Assembly (NCBI GenBank): GCA_011042635.1
Contig: DQWH01000057.1
Coordinates: 1 to 33,538 of the forward strand
DNA: 33,538 nucleotides
Direction of reading: 5' to 3'
Source: Bacteroidota bacterium
Lineage (GTDB): Bacteria > Bacteroidota > Bacteroidia > Bacteroidales > VadinHA17
The notes under the pieces were generated by a model that did no database searches, was not told the DNA's origin, and saw nothing but the letters and a program-made list of their open reading frames with translations. Positions within the stretch are counted from its first letter, which is position 1. Each line of letters starts with the position of its first letter. A program made the position numbers and the translations under genes. This document shows, one piece after another, positions 22,418 to 31,835 of the stretch.

Positions 22418-23920
22418 GTGACGAAAATACACAGGCTGGTTCTCAAATCATACATTCCCCCATTTATCCTGACATTTTTTGTCGTGATTTTCCTGCTGCT
22501 TATGCAGTTCCTGTGGAAATACATCGACGATCTGGTGGGAAAAGGGCTGAATATTGCCGTGATCAGCGAATTGCTGCTCTACACCTCGGCCAGTCTGGTA
22601 CCCCTGGCCCTTCCCCTGGCTACCATGCTGGCTTCCATCATGACATTCGGGAACCTGGGCGAAAACAATGAACTCATCGCCATGAAATCGGCAGGGATTT
22701 CCCTTCAACGCATTTTTTCCCCCCTGATCTTTCTGTCCATACTGACCAGCCTGGGGGCTTTCTTTTTCGCTAACAACATGCTTCCCCAAGCCAACCTGAA
22801 AATGCGGGCCCTGCTGTATGATGTGCAGCGCCAGCGGCCGGAACTGAACATCAAGGCCGGACAATTTTACAATGGAATCGACGGCTATTCTATCAAAATA
22901 GAAGAAAAAGAACCACGCACCAACCTGCTGAGAAACATCATGGTATATGACCATACAGGGAATAACGGGAACACTACCGTAATCCGGGCCGACTCTGGAT
23001 ACATGCGGGTAACCCCCGACGAAACAAACCTTATTCTGACATTATATAACGGGGTGTCATACAACGAAATACAGGAGCGTGCCCGGAGAAGAAGAAGGGG
23101 AAAAACCTATCCGCACAGAAAAGATCACTTCAGTGAGCAGGTTCTGGTCATTGAGCTGCAGGGATTCGGGCTGGTACGTTCGGATGAAAACCTGTTCCGG
23201 AAAAATTACCAGATGATGAATATTGAACAGCTGGAATATATGAGTGATTCACTGAGGCAGGTACTTCATGAAAAAGAAAGGGATTTCAGGGAAACCCTGG
23301 TTAAAAATCATCTCTTCCCCCGGAACCGGATCATGGCACTAAACAGAAGCAGAAACCAGGAATTGCCAGAGATCACAAATTTCGACACCCTCTACCATTC
23401 CCTTCCCCTGAATGAGAAAATCAGCGCCCTGCATTCAGCTGTTTCGCAGGCCAGGAGCACCCAGAACTACATCTCCACGCAGGTGATCAATATCATGAGC
23501 AGGAATAAAAACATGCGCAAGTACCAGAGCGAATGGCATATGAAATTTACCCTTTCCTTTGCCTGCCTTATTTTCTTCTTCATCGGAGCCCCCATGGGAG
23601 CCATTGTTCGAAAGGGAGGCATCGGTATGCCGGTGGTCGTTTCCACCCTCTTTTTTGTTTTCTACTATATCCTCTCCACCTCGGGGAAAAAAGCAGCTAT
23701 TGAAGGAGTGCTCAATGTTCCGTCAGGAATATGGCTTTCCTCCTTCGTTCTGCTGCCCATCGGTATCTTCCTTACCTACAAAGCCACCACCGATTCGGTG
23801 ATCCTGAACATCGATACCTATTTGAATCTATACAAGAAAGCTCTGTTGTATGTACAGCGAAAACTGAACCTGCAGATCCTTCCCATGGATTTCAAAGATG
23901 AAGATACTGATAATCAGTAA
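22418..23920 (+). CDS. LptF/LptG-family LPS export permease (YjgP/YjgQ)
   Basis: Inner-membrane subunit of the lipopolysaccharide export ABC transporter, 500 aa. The N-terminal helices (KIHRLVLKSYIPPFILTFFV, then FLLLMQFLWKYIDDLVGKGL) and ASLVPLALPLATMLASIM then FGNLGENNELIAMKSAGISL are the family signature. A long periplasmic domain rich in strands follows, with three helices at the end (FTLSFACLIFFFIGAPMGAI, VVVSTLFFVFYYILS, WLSSFVLLPIGIFL). A GTG start at 22418 is chosen because it begins at the conserved KIH-LVLKS motif, no ATG is near, and a promoter box lies 28 nt upstream. The single-gene form with a long periplasmic domain is usual in Bacteroidota. Confidence 0.92.
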   Translation: MTKIHRLVLKSYIPPFILTFFVVIFLLLMQFLWKYIDDLVGKGLNIAVISELLLYTSASLVPLALPLATMLASIMTFGNLGENNELIAMKSAGISLQRIFSPLIFLSILTSLGAFFFANNMLPQANLKMRALLYDVQRQRPELNIKAGQFYNGIDGYSIKIEEKEPRTNLLRNIMVYDHTGNNGNTTVIRADSGYMRVTPDETNLILTLYNGVSYNEIQERARRRRRGKTYPHRKDHFSEQVLVIELQGFGLVRSDENLFRKNYQMMNIEQLEYMSDSLRQVLHEKERDFRETLVKNHLFPRNRIMALNRSRNQELPEITNFDTLYHSLPLNEKISALHSAVSQARSTQNYISTQVINIMSRNKNMRKYQSEWHMKFTLSFACLIFFFIGAPMGAIVRKGGIGMPVVVSTLFFVFYYILSTSGKKAAIEGVLNVPSGIWLSSFVLLPIGIFLTYKATTDSVILNIDTYLNLYKKALLYVQRKLNLQILPMDFKDEDTDNQ

Positions 23921-25097
23921 TAAATTCCCTTATCCACCGTACGACGGAGGAGCCCTGGCCACGCTGAGCATGATCCGCGGACTGGTGAAAAATGGCCACC
24001 AGATTACCCTGATCTCCATGAACACCACCAAACACTTTTTCGGAGATGATCCGGGTAAGGTGGAAAAGGAAGAAAAGATCAGGATCCACCTGGTTCCCGT
24101 CAATACACGGGTCAGGATCCATGCCTTGGTTTTTAACCTTCTTTTCTCAACATATCCCTACATTCTGCACCGATTCTATGCTTCAGAGATGAAACGTGTT
24201 CTGTCAAGGCACCTTGACCATGTGTCATACGATCTGGTGCAACTGGAAGGTCTGGCCGTGTGCCAGTATCTGCCGTCCATCAGAACACACCACCGTGGTC
24301 CGGTTTCCCTGCGTGCCCACAACGTGGAACATCATATCTGGATAAAAAGGGCAGCACGCCACCGGAATCCCCTCCTCCGGTATTACTCGGCCCTTACAGG
24401 AAGACGCATGAAAAAGGCAGAGACCGACGCCCTGGAAAAAATCGACCTGCTGGTACCCATCTCGGCCAAAGACGCCGGAGCATTCAGAAATATGGGATAC
24501 GACAAACCTCTGGCAATCATCCCGGCCGGGATCGATTCAACCGGAACACATCCTGTTCTGTCTCCATCCCCGTCTCTGGTTTACATCGGAGCACTCGACT
24601 GGTATCCGAACCAGGAAGGTCTGATGTGGTTTCTGCAGCAGGTGTGGCCAACCCTGAAGAAACAGGCTCCCCGGCTGGAATGTCACGTGGCCGGCAGAAA
24701 CGCTCCCCGCTGGCTCATCAATCGGCTGAATCTTCCGGGTATTCTGTTCCACGGAGAAGTAGTCAGTGCCAGGGATTTTCTTTCTTCAGGATGGATCCAG
24801 ATCGTGCCCCTGTTTACCGGGAGCGGGATCAGGGTCAAGATCCTCGAGGGAATGTCGCTGGGAAAAGCAATTGTAGCCACACCACAGGCCGCCGAAGGAA
24901 TCCCTGTAACAAACGGGAAGGAGATCATTCTTGCCTCCTCACCCCGGGAATTTATCCGCATGATCCAACAGCTCACCGGTAAGCCATCATCCATCACGCA
25001 GCTGGGACAGAACGCCAGAGTATTCGTTCGGGAAAATTTTGATAACTTCGTCCTGGGGACCCGACTTACCGACTTTTATATGAAATACTGCACATGA
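23898..25097 (+). CDS. Glycosyltransferase, GT4-like (GT-B fold)
   Basis: Retaining glycosyltransferase-like protein of 399 aa. The N-terminus KILIISNKFPYPPYDGGALA has the GT-B loop that faces the acceptor. The C-terminal half shows VYIGALDWYPNQEG, LECHVAGRNAPRW and the donor-binding stretch FTGSGIRVKILEGMSLGKAI followed by VATPQAAEGIPV, with the Glu-x7-Glu-like pattern of family 4. It overlaps the lptF-like gene by 23 nt and the next glycosyltransferase by 4 nt (ATGA), so translation is probably coupled. The context suggests envelope glycan or lipopolysaccharide assembly; donor and acceptor are unknown. Confidence 0.87.
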   Translation: MKILIISNKFPYPPYDGGALATLSMIRGLVKNGHQITLISMNTTKHFFGDDPGKVEKEEKIRIHLVPVNTRVRIHALVFNLLFSTYPYILHRFYASEMKRVLSRHLDHVSYDLVQLEGLAVCQYLPSIRTHHRGPVSLRAHNVEHHIWIKRAARHRNPLLRYYSALTGRRMKKAETDALEKIDLLVPISAKDAGAFRNMGYDKPLAIIPAGIDSTGTHPVLSPSPSLVYIGALDWYPNQEGLMWFLQQVWPTLKKQAPRLECHVAGRNAPRWLINRLNLPGILFHGEVVSARDFLSSGWIQIVPLFTGSGIRVKILEGMSLGKAIVATPQAAEGIPVTNGKEIILASSPREFIRMIQQLTGKPSSITQLGQNARVFVRENFDNFVLGTRLTDFYMKYCT

Positions 25098-26263
25098 TAT
25101 TGGTGATTATCTTCTGGGGATTGATTTTTCTTCTGTTCCATTCCTATGTACTATTTCCGGTGTTTCTCGCCGTTCTGAGCCGGAACAGGGAAAACAACAC
25201 CCTGGTATATCAAAATCCCGGTGAATTGCCTTCCCTTTCGGTACTGATGTCGGTATACAATGAAAAGAAAGTAATCAGGGAAAAGATTCATTCCATCCTG
25301 AACACTTCCTATCCCCTTCAAAAAATCCAGATCCTCATCGGGTCCGACCATTCTACCGATGGAACCGACGAGATACTGAAAGAGCTGCAGAGGGAGGAAC
25401 CTTTGCTGCAACTGTATTTTATGGATGAACGCAGGGGAAAAGGAAGCGTTATTAATTACCTTTTCCGGAAAGCTGAAGGCAATATTCTGATCCTGACCGA
25501 CGCCAATGTGATACTGCAGCGCAATACCCTGTATGAACTGGTCAAACATTTCAAAAATCCTGACATCGGACTGGCAGACAGTTATATGCTCAATACAGGC
25601 ATTAAAAAAGACGGCATTTCTTACCAGGAAATGGCATACATATCCAGGGAAATCAGGATCAAGAACCGGGAGGGCAGGATATGGGGTTGCATGATGGGCC
25701 CTTCGGGCGGCTGTTATGCCGTACGCAGGGAATTGTATTCCCCCATTCCCGAAACCATACTGGTGGACGATTTTTATATCAACATGCTGGTACTGGAAAA
25801 AGGTTACCGTTCGGTCAATGAGCTCCGTGCCCGTGTGTATGAAGATGTATCCAACGATCTGAGCGAAGAATTCAGACGGAAAGTCAGGATCGCAGCAGGC
25901 AATTTCCAGAACCTGGTTCGTTTCAGAAAACTGCTCTGGCCCGTCACACGGGGTTGCGGATTTTGTTTCTTTTCCCATAAACTGATCAGATGGACCGGCC
26001 CGTTAATACTGATTTTTCTTCTCATTACCAACCTCTTGATTTTTCAACGCCATCCGGTGTATCAGATCACCTTACTGATCCAGGCAATTCTGCTGGCCAT
26101 TCCAATCATTGACCAATTCCTGCGGAAAATCCAAATACATATCGTAATTTTGCGGTTTGTAACACATTTTTATGCCATGAATCTGGCCCTGCTGGCCGGA
26201 TTCTTTAAAAACCTGAAAGGAATCAGAACTAATGTCTGGCAACCAACAAGAAGATATCAGTAA
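25094..26263 (+). CDS. Membrane glycosyltransferase family 2
   Basis: Inverting GT-A enzyme of 389 aa with an N-terminal helix (2-28) and C-terminal helices (about 297-317 and 325-343). [17 protein letters not shown] (49-65), [12 protein letters not shown] (83-94), the metal-binding DAN (136-138), VDDF (224-227) and the acceptor-side [10 protein letters not shown] (261-270) are the family motifs. It lies between the first glycosyltransferase (ATGA overlap) and ribBA (32-nt overlap). It probably works with the upstream enzyme on a lipid-linked or cell-surface glycan. The ribBA and fmt genes that follow are housekeeping and probably only share transcription. Confidence 0.9.
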   Translation: MILVIIFWGLIFLLFHSYVLFPVFLAVLSRNRENNTLVYQNPGELPSLSVLMSVYNEKKVIREKIHSILNTSYPLQKIQILIGSDHSTDGTDEILKELQREEPLLQLYFMDERRGKGSVINYLFRKAEGNILILTDANVILQRNTLYELVKHFKNPDIGLADSYMLNTGIKKDGISYQEMAYISREIRIKNREGRIWGCMMGPSGGCYAVRRELYSPIPETILVDDFYINMLVLEKGYRSVNELRARVYEDVSNDLSEEFRRKVRIAAGNFQNLVRFRKLLWPVTRGCGFCFFSHKLIRWTGPLILIFLLITNLLIFQRHPVYQITLLIQAILLAIPIIDQFLRKIQIHIVILRFVTHFYAMNLALLAGFFKNLKGIRTNVWQPTRRYQ

Positions 26264-27494
26264 AGAACTGAACACCATAGAAGAAGCCATCGACGATATA
26301 CGCCAGGGAAAGATCGTGATTGTGGTTGACGACGAGGACCGGGAAAATGAGGGAGATTTCATTGTGGCTGCGGAACTGATCACTCCCGAAATTGTCAACT
26401 TCATGGCTACCGAAGGCCGCGGACTGATCTGTGTGGCCATTCCCGAAAAACGCTGTGATGAACTTGACCTGCAGTTGATGGTAGGGAATAACACCGCCCT
26501 TCATCACACCCAGTTTACCATCTCAGTAGACTACCTCGGAGAAGGATGCACTACCGGTATTTCCGCTTTCGACCGGGCCAGCACTATCCGGGCGCTGGTG
26601 GATCCCTCTACCCGTCCCGACAACCTGGCACGTCCAGGACATGTTTTCCCCCTCAAAGCCCGGGAACGGGGGGTACTGCGCCGCAGCGGGCATACCGAAG
26701 CGGCAGTAGACCTCACCAGACTGGCAGGGCTCAAACCCGGCGGAGCCCTGGTTGAGATCATGAATCCCGATGGTACTATGGCCCGGTTGCCACAGTTGAT
26801 CAGGATTGCTAAGAAATTCGATCTGAAGTTAATTACCATCCGCGACCTCATCGCCTTCCGTCTCCAGACCGAAAGTCTGGTCATCAAAGGTGTGGAGGTA
26901 AAACTGCCCACACAGTACGGCTATTTCCATTTGATTCCTTTTATACAAAAATCAAACGGAACAGAACACCTGGCTCTTATTAAAGGAACATGGAATGCCG
27001 ATGAACCCATTCTGGTAAGGGTCCATTCCTCCTGTGTTACCGGCGATATATTCGGTTCACTTCGTTGCGACTGTGGAAACCAGCTGCATGAAGCCCTTCG
27101 GATGATTGAACAGGAAGGAAAAGGGGTGCTGATATACCTGAACCAGGAAGGACGGGGAATCGGGCTTTTCAATAAAATGAAAGCCTATAAACTGCAGGAA
27201 CAGGGAAGAGATACAGTTCAGGCCAATACCGATCTCGGTTTCAAAGCCGATGAACGCGATTACGGGGTGGGTGCCAATATTCTCAGGGAGCTCCATGTGA
27301 GGAAAATGAAACTCATCACCAACAATCCCGTGAAGAGAGCCGGACTGGAGGGATACGGGCTGACCATCATCGAAAATATACCCCTGATCATTCCGCCTAA
27401 CCCCCATAACAAGAAGTACCTTGAAACCAAAGAGTTGAAAATGGGACATTCCCTCAACCTGATCAGGTACGAATCGGATGAAAAAACCGAATAA
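26232..27494 (+). CDS. ribBA: Bifunctional 3,4-dihydroxy-2-butanone 4-phosphate synthase / GTP cyclohydrolase II
   Basis: Two-domain enzyme of 420 aa that makes both precursors of riboflavin. The N-terminal synthase domain (about 10-215) has [11 protein letters not shown] (33-43), the ribulose 5-phosphate and Mg2+ site, and GHTEAAVD (153-160). The C-terminal cyclohydrolase (about 220-420) has [20 protein letters not shown] (263-282), with zinc ligands Cys268, Cys279 and Cys281, and [16 protein letters not shown] (304-319). Both domains look intact. It overlaps the glycosyltransferase gene by 32 nt and lies 9 nt before fmt. Confidence 0.96.
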   Translation: MSGNQQEDISKELNTIEEAIDDIRQGKIVIVVDDEDRENEGDFIVAAELITPEIVNFMATEGRGLICVAIPEKRCDELDLQLMVGNNTALHHTQFTISVDYLGEGCTTGISAFDRASTIRALVDPSTRPDNLARPGHVFPLKARERGVLRRSGHTEAAVDLTRLAGLKPGGALVEIMNPDGTMARLPQLIRIAKKFDLKLITIRDLIAFRLQTESLVIKGVEVKLPTQYGYFHLIPFIQKSNGTEHLALIKGTWNADEPILVRVHSSCVTGDIFGSLRCDCGNQLHEALRMIEQEGKGVLIYLNQEGRGIGLFNKMKAYKLQEQGRDTVQANTDLGFKADERDYGVGANILRELHVRKMKLITNNPVKRAGLEGYGLTIIENIPLIIPPNPHNKKYLETKELKMGHSLNLIRYESDEKTE

Positions 27495-27503
27495 TACCGG
27501 CCC

Positions 27504-28490
27504 ATGAGTCGTATCGTTTTTATGGGAACCCCCGAATTTGCAGTGGCTTCTCTGCAAAAATTGCATGAAAGCGATCTGGAAATTGCCGCTGTGGTAACGG
27601 CTCCCGATAAACCGGTCGGACGTGGTCGCAGGGTTTCAGCCCCTCCCGTCAAACAGTATGTAAAAAACAACCTGCCGCCGGATATTCCGCTGCTTCAGCC
27701 GGAAAACCTCAGGAACCCTGAATTTATCCGAAAATTGAAAAAGCTGAATGCCCGGGCCTTTGCCGTGGTAGCCTTCCGAATGCTTCCGGAGGAGGTGTGG
27801 ACCATTCCTCCCCTGGGAACCGTCAACCTGCATGCTTCCCTCCTGCCGCAATACCGGGGAGCTGCTCCCATCCAGTGGGCCCTGATCAACGGGGAAAATG
27901 AAACCGGCCTTACCACCTTCCTGATTGATGAAAAAATAGATACCGGAAATATCCTGCTTCAGGAAACCGTTCCCATCCTGCCCGACGACAACGCAGGCCG
28001 TTTGCACGAACGCATGATGGACCAGGGAGCAACTCTGTTGCTCAAAACCATGGAACTGATTCTGGCAGGAAATGCCATGCCCATTCCCCAGCACACTCTT
28101 CAAAAAGATCAAACGGAGCTGAAAACCGCCCCCAAAATAAGAAAGGAACACACCCGCATCTGCTGGGACGAACCCGCTGAGCATATACATAACCTGGTCA
28201 GGGGGCTGAGTCCGGCACCCGGGGCATGGGGCACCATCAGGTTCGAAGACGGAAAAAAGCTGCAGGTAAAAATATTCCGTACCTGGCTCACGGAAAAAGA
28301 AACCACCCGGCCACCCGGGACCATCCTGGTACAGAAGAAAAATGAAATGATGGCCGCCACAGGAAAGGGACTGATCCGTATCCTGGAAATACAGGCTGCC
28401 GGAAAAAAAAGAATCAGGTCAGAAGAATTTCTCAGAGGATACGACCTGACATCCGCGCGTTTTGTGCATCAATCTGAAAGCTCAGAATAA
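27504..28490 (+). CDS. fmt: Methionyl-tRNA formyltransferase
   Basis: Cytosolic enzyme of 328 aa that formylates initiator Met-tRNA using 10-formyltetrahydrofolate. The N-terminal IVFMGTPEFAVASLQKL (4-20) and the core NLHASLLPQYRGAAPIQWAL (108-127) are diagnostic, with Asn108 and His110 in place and Asp146 in DTGNIL. The C-terminal domain (about 215-325) is an OB-like tRNA-binding part. It lies 9 nt after ribBA, and its last 9 nt overlap the convergent glucosaminidase gene. Confidence 0.95.
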   Translation: MSRIVFMGTPEFAVASLQKLHESDLEIAAVVTAPDKPVGRGRRVSAPPVKQYVKNNLPPDIPLLQPENLRNPEFIRKLKKLNARAFAVVAFRMLPEEVWTIPPLGTVNLHASLLPQYRGAAPIQWALINGENETGLTTFLIDEKIDTGNILLQETVPILPDDNAGRLHERMMDQGATLLLKTMELILAGNAMPIPQHTLQKDQTELKTAPKIRKEHTRICWDEPAEHIHNLVRGLSPAPGAWGTIRFEDGKKLQVKIFRTWLTEKETTRPPGTILVQKKNEMMAATGKGLIRILEIQAAGKKRIRSEEFLRGYDLTSARFVHQSESSE

Positions 28491-29483
28491 TCCACCGAAT
28501 ATCCCGCTTTTTACTCTCAGGTACAGTTCTGTTCCCGGCTCGGGTTCCACTCCTTCCTCCAGACCGTTCATCCGGTACAGCCTTGAAAGCTTGATGCCGT
28601 ATCGCTGCGATATGCCGTACATGGTTTCCCCCTCCAGGACGACATGAGTCTCGTATCCCGCTTCCGCACGATTTCTTTTAGGCTGAAGGTAAACGATCTG
28701 TCCCGGCTCGGGTTTGGCCGTGCGGGGAATCTCATTGTACCGGTAAATTTCCCAGGGCATCAGATCGAACTCCCGGGCCAGATCAGGATATGTATCGCCT
28801 TCTTCTGCAATAACATAATCAATCCGGTTATTTTGCATAACTTCCCTCGATCGCAGATTCACCGTGAATTCGTACTGTTCTTCTCTCGGTATTTCCTGCA
28901 TGGACTGTTCCTGCCCCACCGGACCAGAAGGTTTGTTCTCGAGCGCCACCGAAATACCTTCGTCCAGCAGATGCAGGTTATTTTCCTCAATAATTCGGAT
29001 CAGCAGTTCATCATAATGCCTGTGTGTGGCATAACCCGCCTGTTTCAAACCTTTTGCCCATGCTTTGTAATCGCCTGGCGAAAGATTGAACAAAAACCGG
29101 TACCTCGATCCTGTTCTCAGAAAATCGGAATGGTCACGATAAGATTCATATACCGTCTTGTATTTCCTGAAACATTCATTCCTGGCATCGTCATCATGGT
29201 AAATTCTTCTTCCCTGCCAGTCTCTGTGGCATTTGATTCCGAAATGATTATTGGCTTCGCGGGCTAGCCGGCTGTTCCCGTTATCCGATTCCAGCAGTGC
29301 CTGTGCCATAGTTATGCTGGCCGGAATGCCAGACCTTCTCATTTCTCTGATAGCCAAATCTTTATATTGCTCGATATAGGCTGTCCGGTCAATCGAAGGA
29401 GGAATATGTGAAGCCCGCCGGGTACCCGAACATCCCGAGAGAACAGCCACCGGAACGATCAGCAGAATGGTTCTTTTCATCAT
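28482..29483 (-). CDS. Lipoprotein N-acetylglucosaminidase (GH73-type) with two LysM domains
   Basis: Peptidoglycan hydrolase of 333 aa. A lipoprotein signal with LSGC (Cys18) anchors it to a membrane. The catalytic domain (about 35-175) shows SITMAQALLESDNGNSRLAR (56-75), with the acid Glu65, then NNHFGIKCHRDW and AGYATHRHYDELLI, the family pattern. LysM domains occupy about 222-267 (DYVIAEEGDTYPDLAREF) and 280-325 (HVVLEGETMYGISQRYGI), binding glycan strands. A candidate -7 box is at 29495-29502. Role: cell-wall remodelling during growth or division. Its stop overlaps the end of fmt on the other strand. Confidence 0.93.
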   Translation of the reverse strand: MMKRTILLIVPVAVLSGCSGTRRASHIPPSIDRTAYIEQYKDLAIREMRRSGIPASITMAQALLESDNGNSRLAREANNHFGIKCHRDWQGRRIYHDDDARNECFRKYKTVYESYRDHSDFLRTGSRYRFLFNLSPGDYKAWAKGLKQAGYATHRHYDELLIRIIEENNLHLLDEGISVALENKPSGPVGQEQSMQEIPREEQYEFTVNLRSREVMQNNRIDYVIAEEGDTYPDLAREFDLMPWEIYRYNEIPRTAKPEPGQIVYLQPKRNRAEAGYETHVVLEGETMYGISQRYGIKLSRLYRMNGLEEGVEPEPGTELYLRVKSGIFGGLF

Positions 29484-29494
29484 CAGTATTTAGG

Positions 29495-29502
29495 CAAATG
29501 TA
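29495..29502 (-). promoter_or_regulatory. Candidate -7 promoter box for the glucosaminidase gene
   Basis: On the minus strand this reads TACATTTG, a full match to TAnnTTTG, 12 nt before the ATG at 29483. No clear -33 TTG. It lies in the 82-nt divergent gap shared with the cytidine deaminase gene. Confidence 0.4.
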
Positions 29503-29565
29503 AAAAAAATGCTATTTTGTAGCGGATTAGCCGGTTATGAGTAATTAACACACTTGTAAACATTC

Positions 29566-30048
29566 ATGAAACGAAAGGAAATTCGGTCTATTGTTCTGGA
29601 ATATGACCGTCTGGAAGAGTTGCCGGAAGAAGACCGTCACCTCCTGGAACAAGCGCGCCAGGCCTCTGCCATGGCCTACGCCCCCTACTCCGGATTCAAG
29701 GTAGGTGCGGCCCTTCTGCTGGAAAACGGGACCGTTATCACGGGAAATAACCAGGAAAACGCCGCCTTCCCATCCGGCCTCTGTGCCGAAAGGGTAGCCC
29801 TGTTCCACGCCGCAGCCCAGTATCCCGATGTTCCCATACGAACCCTGGCCATTGTGGCAACCAGAAAAGGGGAATATACGTCCGAACCCGTTTCTCCGTG
29901 CGGATCATGCCGGCAGGTCATGATCGAATCGGAAAGCCGGCATAACAAATCCTTCCGTATCATACTGGGGGGAAAGGACCGGTTCCTTGTGGTGAAGAAG
30001 GCATCCGACCTGTTACCCATTCACTTCGATCACCGTTTTCTGAAATAA
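29566..30048 (+). CDS. cdd: Cytidine deaminase
   Basis: Homotetramer-type cytidine/deoxycytidine deaminase of 160 aa in the pyrimidine salvage pathway. SAMAYAPYSGFKVGAALL (34-51) is the family signature, and the zinc site is GLCAERVALF (Cys73, Glu75) with SPCGSCRQ (Cys112, Cys115). The N-terminal extension of about 25 residues is common in Bacteroidota. It converges on the pseudouridine synthase gene with a gap of 20 nt. Confidence 0.95.
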   Translation: MKRKEIRSIVLEYDRLEELPEEDRHLLEQARQASAMAYAPYSGFKVGAALLLENGTVITGNNQENAAFPSGLCAERVALFHAAAQYPDVPIRTLAIVATRKGEYTSEPVSPCGSCRQVMIESESRHNKSFRIILGGKDRFLVVKKASDLLPIHFDHRFLK

Positions 30049-30068
30049 ATCTTTCCGGATCAAAACGG

Positions 30069-30779
30069 CTACAGGAAACTCTGCCATAAAATATCATCAG
30101 GAGGAGGAGCTTCCAGGTTCAGTACGGTTTTTTTCACCGGATGCGACAACGACAATCGCCTCGCATGGAGACTGATGCCCCCGCCCGGATTACTTCTGGG
30201 ATAACCGTATTTCAGATCACCCTTCACGGGACAGCCGATAGCGGCCAGCTGGGCCCTGATCTGGTGATGCCTTCCCGTTTCCAGATCAATCTCCAGTAAA
30301 AAATACCTCTCCGAGCTTTTGACCAGGCGGTAATGCAGTACGGCCTCGCGGGAACCCGGCATGGGATGGTCATAGGCCGTCGATTTGTTCTGTTCCCGGT
30401 TTTTTATCATGTAATGCCGCAGGGTACCCTCTTTGGGCTGGGGAATATCCTTTACAATAGCCCAGTAGGTTTTCTTCACCTGCTTTTTACGGAACATTTC
30501 ATTTACCCGGCTCAAGGCTTTGCCGGTTTTCGCCAGCAGCACCACTCCGCTCACCGGACGGTCCAGCCGGTGCGTCACACCCAGAAAAACATTTCCCGGT
30601 TTTCGATATTTCTCCCGCAAGTACTCCCTTACCAGCTCCGCCAGTACCGGATCTCCCGTCCTGTCACCCTGAACCAGGAGATTAACCGGTTTATTAACGG
30701 CTATCAGATGATTGTCTTCGTATAAAATTTCGAAGGGAAGCAACAAATTATGCGATCTGGTTTCCGGAAGGGAAATCAA
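30069..30779 (-). CDS. RluA-family pseudouridine synthase
   Basis: RNA-modifying enzyme of 236 aa. The family motif [17 protein letters not shown] (69-85) places the catalytic Asp at 73, and the [17 protein letters not shown] stretch near 176-192 is the other conserved element. There is no S4 RNA-binding domain; the protein starts at the catalytic domain. Its ATG overlaps the panB stop by 4 nt, so the two are translated as a pair. The exact rRNA or tRNA target cannot be read from sequence. Confidence 0.9.
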   Translation of the reverse strand: MISLPETRSHNLLLPFEILYEDNHLIAVNKPVNLLVQGDRTGDPVLAELVREYLREKYRKPGNVFLGVTHRLDRPVSGVVLLAKTGKALSRVNEMFRKKQVKKTYWAIVKDIPQPKEGTLRHYMIKNREQNKSTAYDHPMPGSREAVLHYRLVKSSERYFLLEIDLETGRHHQIRAQLAAIGCPVKGDLKYGYPRSNPGGGISLHARRLSLSHPVKKTVLNLEAPPPDDILWQSFL

Positions 30780-31591
30780 TACTGTTCCTTTTCATTGGGA
30801 AAATCCAGTGTCTTCACTTCCTGAATATAACTCTGTACCGATCCTTTGATCTCCTGGTACAGATTGTGGTATCGGCGCAGGAAGCGGGGAGAAAATTCCT
30901 GTGTTATTCCCAGCATATCGTGAAGAACCAGCACCTGGCCGTCAACTTTCTGGCCGGCACCGATGCCGATCACCGGAATCTTGACCTCCGATGCCACCCT
31001 CCCGGCCAGGGTGGCCGGGATTTTTTCAAGCACCAGGGAAAAAACTCCCGTTTCTTCCAGCAGAAAAGCATCCTGTAGAAGCTTCTCTGCCTCATCCTCT
31101 TCCGTAGCTCTTACCACGTAGGTGCCGAATTTGTGGATGCTCTGGGGAGTCAGCCCCAGATGACCCATCACCGGGATACCCGCCGACAAAATCCTTTCTA
31201 CCGATTCCACTACCTCACTGCCACCTTCCAGCTTCACAGCGTGAGCCCCTGTCTCTTTCATAATTCGGATGGAAGAAGCCAGGGCTTCCATACTGTTTCC
31301 CTGGTAGGTGCCGAACGGCAGATCGACCACCACCAGCGCACGTTTTACCGCCCTCACCACCGAAGCAGCATGATAGATCATTTCATTCAGGGTTATGGGC
31401 AATGTGGTTTCGTACCCGGCCATTACATTGGAAGCCGAATCGCCAACCAGAATCACGTCGATCCCGGCTTCATCCAGGATTCTCGCCATAGAATAATCAT
31501 AGGCTGTAAGCATGGCGATCTTCTCACCCTGCATCTTCATGGCACTCAGAACATGAGTGGTCACTTTTCTGATTTTTTTCTGTGCGGGCAT
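30776..31591 (-). CDS. panB: 3-methyl-2-oxobutanoate hydroxymethyltransferase
   Basis: First enzyme of pantothenate synthesis, 271 aa, a TIM barrel that adds a hydroxymethyl group from methylene-tetrahydrofolate to 2-oxoisovalerate. The family motifs are [17 protein letters not shown] (27-43), [20 protein letters not shown] (48-67, Mg2+ ligand Asp51), VVDLPFGTY (88-96, Asp90), HAVKLEGG (117-124) and the catalytic-base region LEKIP (Glu189). The ATG at 31591 is preferred to 31606 because it aligns with the family and gives a normal leader from the promoter at 31620-31648. Confidence 0.96.
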   Translation of the reverse strand: MPAQKKIRKVTTHVLSAMKMQGEKIAMLTAYDYSMARILDEAGIDVILVGDSASNVMAGYETTLPITLNEMIYHAASVVRAVKRALVVVDLPFGTYQGNSMEALASSIRIMKETGAHAVKLEGGSEVVESVERILSAGIPVMGHLGLTPQSIHKFGTYVVRATEEDEAEKLLQDAFLLEETGVFSLVLEKIPATLAGRVASEVKIPVIGIGAGQKVDGQVLVLHDMLGITQEFSPRFLRRYHNLYQEIKGSVQSYIQEVKTLDFPNEKEQY

Positions 31592-31619
31592 CATACATAC
31601 AATCATTGGTGATACTGTT

Positions 31620-31648
31620 CAAAGCTACAAATTTGTTGTTTCATACAA
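31620..31648 (-). promoter_or_regulatory. Promoter for panB and the pseudouridine synthase
   Basis: On the minus strand a -33 TTG (31648-31646) is followed after 18 nt by TAGCTTTG (31627-31620), a full match to the Bacteroidetes -7 consensus at near-ideal spacing. It is the best promoter seen in the window and sits about 28 nt before the ATG at 31591. Confidence 0.6.
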
Positions 31649-31835
31649 CACAAAAAGCCTCAAAAACTGCCGGGTCTGCATTCTGTCTTTTTGTCACACG
31701 TTACCCGTTTCTCATCCAGTTCATAAAAACCAGTGTGTCATAATTACATAAAAAACATCTCATTCCAGAATGGCATAATCATTGAACATTGCAACACAAA
31801 ATTATTGCTATTGAAACCTTAAAAACTTTAATACA

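Noticed and set aside
25151-25978. Open frame of 275 codons on the minus strand opposite the family 2 glycosyltransferase
   Set aside because: The plus-strand gene has all family motifs and overlapping neighbours; the antisense product shows none.
31607-31835. CIRCE element or heat-shock operator before dnaK
   Set aside because: No TTAGCACTC/GAGTGCTAA-type inverted repeat is present in the gap.
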